Assembly (NCBI GenBank): GCA_019894875.1
Contig: JAGXNR010000120.1
Location: 1 to 8,015, forward strand
DNA length: 8,015 nt
Reading direction: 5' to 3'
From: Promethearchaeota archaeon
GTDB taxonomy: Archaea; Asgardarchaeota; Lokiarchaeia; Sigynarchaeales; SOKP01
The translations under genes were made by a program, and so were the position numbers. Position 1 is the stretch's first letter, and each line of letters starts with the position of its first letter. The notes below the pieces were generated by a model, which was not told the DNA's origin, ran no database searches, and saw only the letters and a program-made list of their open reading frames with translations. This document shows, in pieces, positions 4,466 to 8,015 of the stretch.

Positions 4466-5167
4466 ATGAATATTGATATTGATGTTTGTAACGGTTGCGG
4501 GCAATGTATTTTTATCTGTCCTGTCCAAGCAATACAGATGATAGATAAGAAAACTATTATTAATGAAGAGAAATGTGTTGAATGTTCAGTTTGTTATAGA
4601 GATGCTAACTGCCCGGTTAAAGCAATTAGGATGAAAAGATTAATATGGCCTAGAGAAGTTCGAATCCCTTTTAGTAATGTAATTGCTACACATAAAGTAA
4701 CAGGGATTGGGGGACGCGGAACAGAAGAGATGAAAACAAATGATGTAACTAATCGCTATGGATTCAATGAATTTGGTATATCCATTGAATTGGGACGTCC
4801 CGGAGTGGGAACAAGACTAGAAAATATCGAGTTATTCACAACAAGGTTTTCAAGAATTGATGTAATATATGAAGAGAAAAGTCCAGTGACATCTCTAATA
4901 ATAGACGATGACGGACATATCAATGAAGATGTGAAGAACGAACGTGTTCTTTCTGCAATAATAGAATTTAAAATTCCTACTAAAAAATTATCTCAAGTTT
5001 TAGAAGTGATTAGTGAAGTAGAAAATGAAATTGATACTGTTTTTTCTGTGGGTATAGTATCAAGAATAGATGAAAATAACACAGATGAAATTATAGATCG
5101 AATAAATCAATTAGGTTTTGAAGTAAGACCGAATGCTAAAATAAATATAGGGCTAGGTCGGCCATGA
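4466..5167 (+). CDS. Two-cluster ferredoxin domain fused to a conserved GRGTEEMKTNDVT-type domain
   Basis: 233 residues. The N-terminal ferredoxin domain (1-57) has C8-x2-C11-x2-C14-x3-C18-P and C37-x2-C40-x2-C43-x5-C49-P, so two 4Fe-4S clusters with a two-residue longer spacing in the second. Residues 67-117 carry the motif GRGTEEMKTNDVTNR (83-97) and ELGRPGVGT (108-116). Residues about 160-225 (RVLSAIIEFKIPTKKLSQVLEVISEV...) look like an ACT/ferredoxin-like alpha-beta domain, and the protein ends with a second GLGRP. I take this to be a conserved family of anaerobes with no assigned function. The ferredoxin part implies electron transfer to or from a partner, most simply the protein encoded 19 bases downstream. 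No signal peptide. AGGA precedes the ATG by about 8 bases; a TATA-like TTTAAATTAA near 4436 would give an almost leaderless mRNA. Confidence 0.75.
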   Translation: MNIDIDVCNGCGQCIFICPVQAIQMIDKKTIINEEKCVECSVCYRDANCPVKAIRMKRLIWPREVRIPFSNVIATHKVTGIGGRGTEEMKTNDVTNRYGFNEFGISIELGRPGVGTRLENIELFTTRFSRIDVIYEEKSPVTSLIIDDDGHINEDVKNERVLSAIIEFKIPTKKLSQVLEVISEVENEIDTVFSVGIVSRIDENNTDEIIDRINQLGFEVRPNAKINIGLGRP

Positions 5168-5186
5168 GGATAAGAAGGTAAAAAAA

Positions 5187-5780
5187 ATGACTCATACATT
5201 ACACAGGAAAGGAAGTGAAGTGGATTTAAAAGAAGATTATGTTATATTAGCTATGATTGCGGGAGGAATCAATGATAATTACGATGATTCGCGCCAAAAA
5301 CTCATAAGAATTGGAGAGATTATGAAAGAAAATATCCCTGTTAATATTATGTCTGAAATAGGTTGGAAAACATCTGCTACGATTACGGCTACTTTTGATG
5401 ATCTTGAATCGGTAAAAAGCGTAATTCGACAGCTAAAGAAAGAAGATTTAGGGATTTCAATAGTGATTAGTGGATTAATTTCTGAAATAAAAGATGCACT
5501 TAACGAAGTTGGGTTAGATATTCATACAGTTCATTTCTCTTTAGGGACATTTGGGGCTAGGAAAAAGGAGTTATTACCACCTGAAAAGATTTTAGAAGTT
5601 ACCACGATGTGTGGTCATCACACGGTCTCCCCACAATCAATTACACATTATGTAGAATTAATAAAGCAAGGAAAAACAACAATAGAAAAAGCAGCAAAAA
5701 AGTTAACAAGACCTTGTGTTTGTGGTATTGTTAATACTTCTCGGATTATCCAGATACTTAATTCGTTAGTCAAAAAATAA
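5187..5780 (+). CDS. Conserved Cys/His-motif protein of unknown function, partner of the ferredoxin gene
   Basis: 197 residues. It starts at ATG 5187 with GGT eight bases before it, 19 bases after the ferredoxin gene, so the two form an operon. MTHTLHRKG at the start looks like a conserved N-terminus and supports this start. The body is alternating alpha/beta (DYVILAMIAGGIN, ISIVISGLISEIKDALNEVGLDIHTVHFSLGTFG). Two motifs stand out: TTMCGHH (C142, H144, H145) followed by SP, and RPCVCG (C177, C179). Together with H113 and H116 these could hold a metal or Fe-S cluster; that is inference. No membrane segment or signal peptide. I do not know a function for the family, and the protein seems to be inherited as a pair with the ferredoxin-fusion protein. 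A redox or cofactor-related enzyme is the most economical guess. Confidence 0.7.
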   Translation: MTHTLHRKGSEVDLKEDYVILAMIAGGINDNYDDSRQKLIRIGEIMKENIPVNIMSEIGWKTSATITATFDDLESVKSVIRQLKKEDLGISIVISGLISEIKDALNEVGLDIHTVHFSLGTFGARKKELLPPEKILEVTTMCGHHTVSPQSITHYVELIKQGKTTIEKAAKKLTRPCVCGIVNTSRIIQILNSLVKK

Positions 5781-5810
5781 ATTTTTAATTTTACTTTAAT
5801 CATATCTGAG

Positions 5811-5823
5811 CTTAAGATATAAA
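5811..5823 (+). promoter_or_regulatory. TATA box of the reductase-like gene
   Basis: CTTAAGATATAAA, followed by TACTC, has the form of a BRE/TATA element. Initiation would be near 5845, leaving a leader of about 60 bases with GGTGAT (5894-5899) as ribosome binding site. The same 13-mer occurs at 3878-3890. Confidence 0.5.
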
Positions 5824-5906
5824 TACTCAACTATTATATTTTCAATTAATCCTCAATAAACTAGAATTTAAATTTAAAAATTAGGCTAAAAATTTGGTGA
5901 TAACAA

Positions 5907-6545
5907 ATGAAAATAGGAATAATTGGGACGGGAAGCATGGGTAAGGGCTTAGGATTTATCTGGGCACAAAAGAACCATGAAATCATGTTCGGTTCACGTG
6001 ATCCAGTAAATGCTGAAAAATTAGCTAGCAGATCTGCTGCAAATGTGTCTGGAGGGACGTATAAAGATGCTGCTCAATTTGGTGATGTTATAGTTCTCGC
6101 AGTTCCGTGGTCCGCTGTTAAGGAAACTATCCAGATATTAGGAGATTTGACAGGAAAAATCATTATTGATTGTACTAACGCTGTAGCACCGCATTTAGGG
6201 GGTTTACTATTAGGACATACGGTTTCTGCTGCGGAAAAAATTGATGAATGGGCAAAAGGAGCAAAAATCATAAAAGCATTTAGTTCTCTTGCGGCTGAAA
6301 ACCTAACAAAATTGCAATTCGGTTCACATATTGCAAGTACTTTTATTTGTGGAAATGATTTAGATGCTAAATCAATCGTACGGAAATTAGGTGAAGAAAT
6401 AGGTTGTGATGTTGTGGATGCAGGACCCTTAGAAGCTGCACGGTTAATCGAACCACTTGCAATGCTATGGATTAATTTAGCATATAAACAAGGTATGGGA
6501 ACAGATATTGCTTTTAAATTATTACGACGGAGAAAAGCAATATAA
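5907..6545 (+). CDS. NADPH-dependent F420 reductase-like dinucleotide-binding protein
   Basis: 212 residues, the usual size for this family. The N-terminal Rossmann motif GTGSMGKGLG (7-16) and GSRDP (29-33) are those of F420-dependent NADP oxidoreductase-like proteins; the Arg after the second strand favours NADPH over NADH. Further blocks are DVIVLAVPWSAV, IIIDCTNAV, AKIIKAFSS and the C-terminal EAARLIEPLAMLWINLA. True members transfer hydride between F420H2 and NADP+ in the cytosol; related members use other partners, so the F420 role is not proven. The gene has its own promoter (5811-5823) and a ribosome site, GGTGAT, eight bases before the ATG. It follows the ferredoxin cassette by 126 bases, consistent with a redox neighbourhood but not a shared operon. 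Confidence 0.8.
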   Translation: MKIGIIGTGSMGKGLGFIWAQKNHEIMFGSRDPVNAEKLASRSAANVSGGTYKDAAQFGDVIVLAVPWSAVKETIQILGDLTGKIIIDCTNAVAPHLGGLLLGHTVSAAEKIDEWAKGAKIIKAFSSLAAENLTKLQFGSHIASTFICGNDLDAKSIVRKLGEEIGCDVVDAGPLEAARLIEPLAMLWINLAYKQGMGTDIAFKLLRRRKAI

Positions 6546-6565
6546 AGATGTTTTCATTGTCTCTC

Positions 6566-6581
6566 TAATTTTTCTTTTTCC
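6566..6581 (+). terminator. T-rich terminator after the reductase-like gene
   Basis: Two T5 runs (6569-6573 and 6575-6579) in a pyrimidine-rich stretch soon after the stop codon; plausible U-rich termination signal. Confidence 0.4.
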
Positions 6582-6673
6582 TAATTAATAATAAATTATT
6601 TAGAAATTTATCGAAGATCGTCTTTAGCTATTATATCTTAATCTAAGAAAATTACATAAAAATGATAAATACT

Positions 6674-6692
6674 CATAAATAAATTATATTTT
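6674..6692 (+). promoter_or_regulatory. TATA-like element of the DUF1028 gene
   Basis: CATAAATAAATTATATTTTA lies 15-30 bases before the ATG at 6706, which would give a leaderless or nearly leaderless transcript. The rest of the 160-base gap is AT-rich with no gene. Confidence 0.35.
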
Positions 6693-6705
6693 AATAGAAA
6701 CAGTT

Positions 6706-7662
6706 ATGAAGAATCGAATTATGAAATTAAGAAAGGAATATAGAAATTCCCTATTCCCTCACACTTATTCTATTGTGGCTAGGGATCCTAAAACTGGTGA
6801 AATGGGTGTAGGAGTGCAAAGCCATTATTTTTCTGTGGGCTCTGTAGTTGATTGGGGCGCTTCTGGTGTTGGGGTTGTAGCGACACAATCATTTGTAAAT
6901 AAATCTTTCGGTTTGAGGGGTTTAGAACTGATGAAGCAGGGAAAATCTCCAGAGGAGGCACTAGATATATTACTCTCAGATGACGAGGGAAAAAACGTAA
7001 GACAAGTTGCTCTGCTTGATTCTCAGGGGAGAGTCGCCGTACATACAGGATCAAAATGTATTAAATTTGCTGGACATAAGACGGGGGATAATTTCTCAGT
7101 TCAGGCAAATATGATGTTAAAAGATACCATTTGGCCTGCAATGGCACAAACGTTTGAAAAACACAAAGATATTCCCTTACCAGAGAGGATAATCAGATCA
7201 TTGCAAGCAGCAGAATCAGAAGGAGGAGATATAAGGGGAAAACAATCAGCTGCTTTATTGATTGTAAAAGCAGAGCCCGTAGAGAACAAGTGGGATGATC
7301 CTTTTATAGATATAAGGGTGGAAGATCATTCAGAACCATTGGAAGAACTAAGTAGATTACTAAAACTTCGAAGAGCCTATGAGAGTATGGATAAAGGAGA
7401 TGTTGCTATGGAAAAAGGTGATGAAGATAATGCCTTAAAGGAATATAATACAGCAAGCAAATTGTGTCCTAATAATATTGAGATGAAATATTGGACAGCA
7501 ATTTCTTTAGCTAATATTCAAAGATTTGATGAAGCATTACCATTATTTAAAGAAATTTTCAAAATTGATCAAAATTGGCGAATACTCACAGAAAGGCTAC
7601 CTGAAGTGGATCTATTAAACATATCTAAAGATAATTTAAACAAAATTTTAACACTAGAGTGA
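6706..7662 (+). CDS. DUF1028 (Ntn-hydrolase-like) protein with C-terminal TPR repeats
   Basis: 318 residues. The DUF1028 domain spans about 19-215: HTYSIVARDPKTGEMGVGVQS (19-39) with VGSVVDWG, GVGVVATQSFVN (54-65), RQVALLD (99-105), TGSKCIKFAGH (114-124), and EGGDIRGKQSAALLIV (172-187), all hallmarks of the family. Structures of DUF1028 proteins have an Ntn-hydrolase-like fold; substrates are not established. Typical members begin at or next to the conserved Thr (here T20), while this one has a basic extension of about 18 residues; starting at the second ATG (6721) shortens it by only five. Two TPR-like helix pairs follow at about 224-295 (GDEDNALKEYNTASKLCPNN, FDEALPLFKEIFKIDQNW), suggesting a protein-binding tail. 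The gene is directly followed by a dehydrogenase with no gap, so they are translationally linked. Confidence 0.85.
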   Translation: MKNRIMKLRKEYRNSLFPHTYSIVARDPKTGEMGVGVQSHYFSVGSVVDWGASGVGVVATQSFVNKSFGLRGLELMKQGKSPEEALDILLSDDEGKNVRQVALLDSQGRVAVHTGSKCIKFAGHKTGDNFSVQANMMLKDTIWPAMAQTFEKHKDIPLPERIIRSLQAAESEGGDIRGKQSAALLIVKAEPVENKWDDPFIDIRVEDHSEPLEELSRLLKLRRAYESMDKGDVAMEKGDEDNALKEYNTASKLCPNNIEMKYWTAISLANIQRFDEALPLFKEIFKIDQNWRILTERLPEVDLLNISKDNLNKILTLE

Positions 7663-8015
7663 ATGAATATGAAAATCGCACGATATTATAATAATGAGGA
7701 TGTAAGAGAAGACGAAATGGCTAAGCCAACAATCGGTCAGGGAGAAATTTTAGTTAAAGTAAAAAAATCTGGAATTTGCGGATCAGACATACTTGAGTAT
7801 TATCGTTTTGCAAAAATGAAAAAGTTAGGTGTAGATTCATTGATTTTGGGGCATGAAATAGCAGGAGATATCGTGGAGAAGGACGAAATCGTTGATCATC
7901 TCAAAGTTGGTGATCGGGTATTTGTTTCTCATCATGTGCCATGTTTTGAGTGTCATTATTGTAAACAGGGGCACCACACTGCGTGTGATTTACTACACAA
8001 CACAAATTTTGATCC
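7663..8015 (+). CDS. Zinc-dependent medium-chain (alcohol/sorbitol-type) dehydrogenase, N-terminal part (cut by window edge)
   Basis: 117 codons are visible from ATG 7663 before the window ends; a second in-frame ATG is at 7669. The ATG follows the DUF1028 TGA (7660-7662) without a gap. The GroES-like catalytic domain is plain: GICGSD, with the catalytic zinc Cys at residue 39 and downstream GHEIAGDIVE containing the zinc His-Glu; DHLKVGDRV; and the structural zinc set C-F-E-C-H-Y-C then seven residues to Cys. This is the pattern of the alcohol, threonine and sorbitol dehydrogenases, which oxidise a secondary or primary alcohol with NAD(P). The Rossmann half and substrate-deciding residues lie outside the window, so the substrate is unknown. 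Cytosolic enzyme. Confidence 0.9.
   Translation, partial: MNMKIARYYNNEDVREDEMAKPTIGQGEILVKVKKSGICGSDILEYYRFAKMKKLGVDSLILGHEIAGDIVEKDEIVDHLKVGDRVFVSHHVPCFECHYCKQGHHTACDLLHNTNFD

Noticed and set aside
6788..7054. 88-codon minus-strand frame
   Set aside because: Antisense to the strongly conserved DUF1028 domain, so it is a shadow; the same holds for 7101-7289, 6074-6271 and 5648-5830.

Overview
The window looks like chromosomal DNA from an archaeon. The evidence is a tRNA-His with a canonical bulge-helix-bulge intron, TATA-type promoter elements placed so that several transcripts would be almost leaderless, oligo-T terminators, and archaeal gene families (DtxR-type metalloregulator, short ribbon-helix-helix protein, F420-dependent-reductase-like protein, methanogenesis marker 9 domain). 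The DNA is very AT-rich. An Asgard (Lokiarchaeia-like) lineage fits the gene mix and style, but that is inference: no rRNA or ribosomal protein gene is present to prove it.

Layout, left to right. 1-393 (-): 5' part of a DMT/EamA-type transporter running off the left edge, with a 9-bp inverted repeat over its start. 509-715 (-) and 853-1128 (+): two small unrecognised genes diverging from a shared AT-rich promoter region. 1179-1634 (-): Cys-rich protein with a methanogenesis marker 9-like domain. 1676-1776 (-): intron-containing tRNA-His(GUG). 1855-2430 (-): PhnN-type ribose 1,5-bisphosphate phosphokinase. 2542-3024 (+): DtxR-family metalloregulator, followed at 48 bp by an unrecognised 252-residue protein. 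3832-4080: gene-free stretch with an orphan promoter-like site and a palindrome next to a small ribbon-helix-helix regulator (4081-4287). 4466-5780: two-gene cassette of a ferredoxin-fusion protein and a Cys/His-motif protein. 5907-6545: NADPH/F420 reductase-like protein. 6706-7662: DUF1028 (Ntn-hydrolase-like) protein with a TPR tail, directly abutting a zinc-dependent medium-chain dehydrogenase (7663 onward) that runs off the right edge.

How the genes may work together. The clearest candidate for something under-described is the 4024-5780 block. A ribbon-helix-helix gene is flanked on both sides by copies of a TATAACA/TGTTATA half-site (including perfect palindromes at 4038-4053 and 4311-4322), and a further half-site lies between it and the ferredoxin/CGHH cassette. 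This suggests that one small regulator controls both itself and a redox cassette of unknown function. The cassette is followed by an F420/NADPH-type reductase with its own promoter. PhnN stands alone without C-P lyase genes, which suggests PRPP or pentose bisphosphate metabolism rather than phosphonate use. No CRISPR array, insertion sequence, transposase or phage gene was seen.
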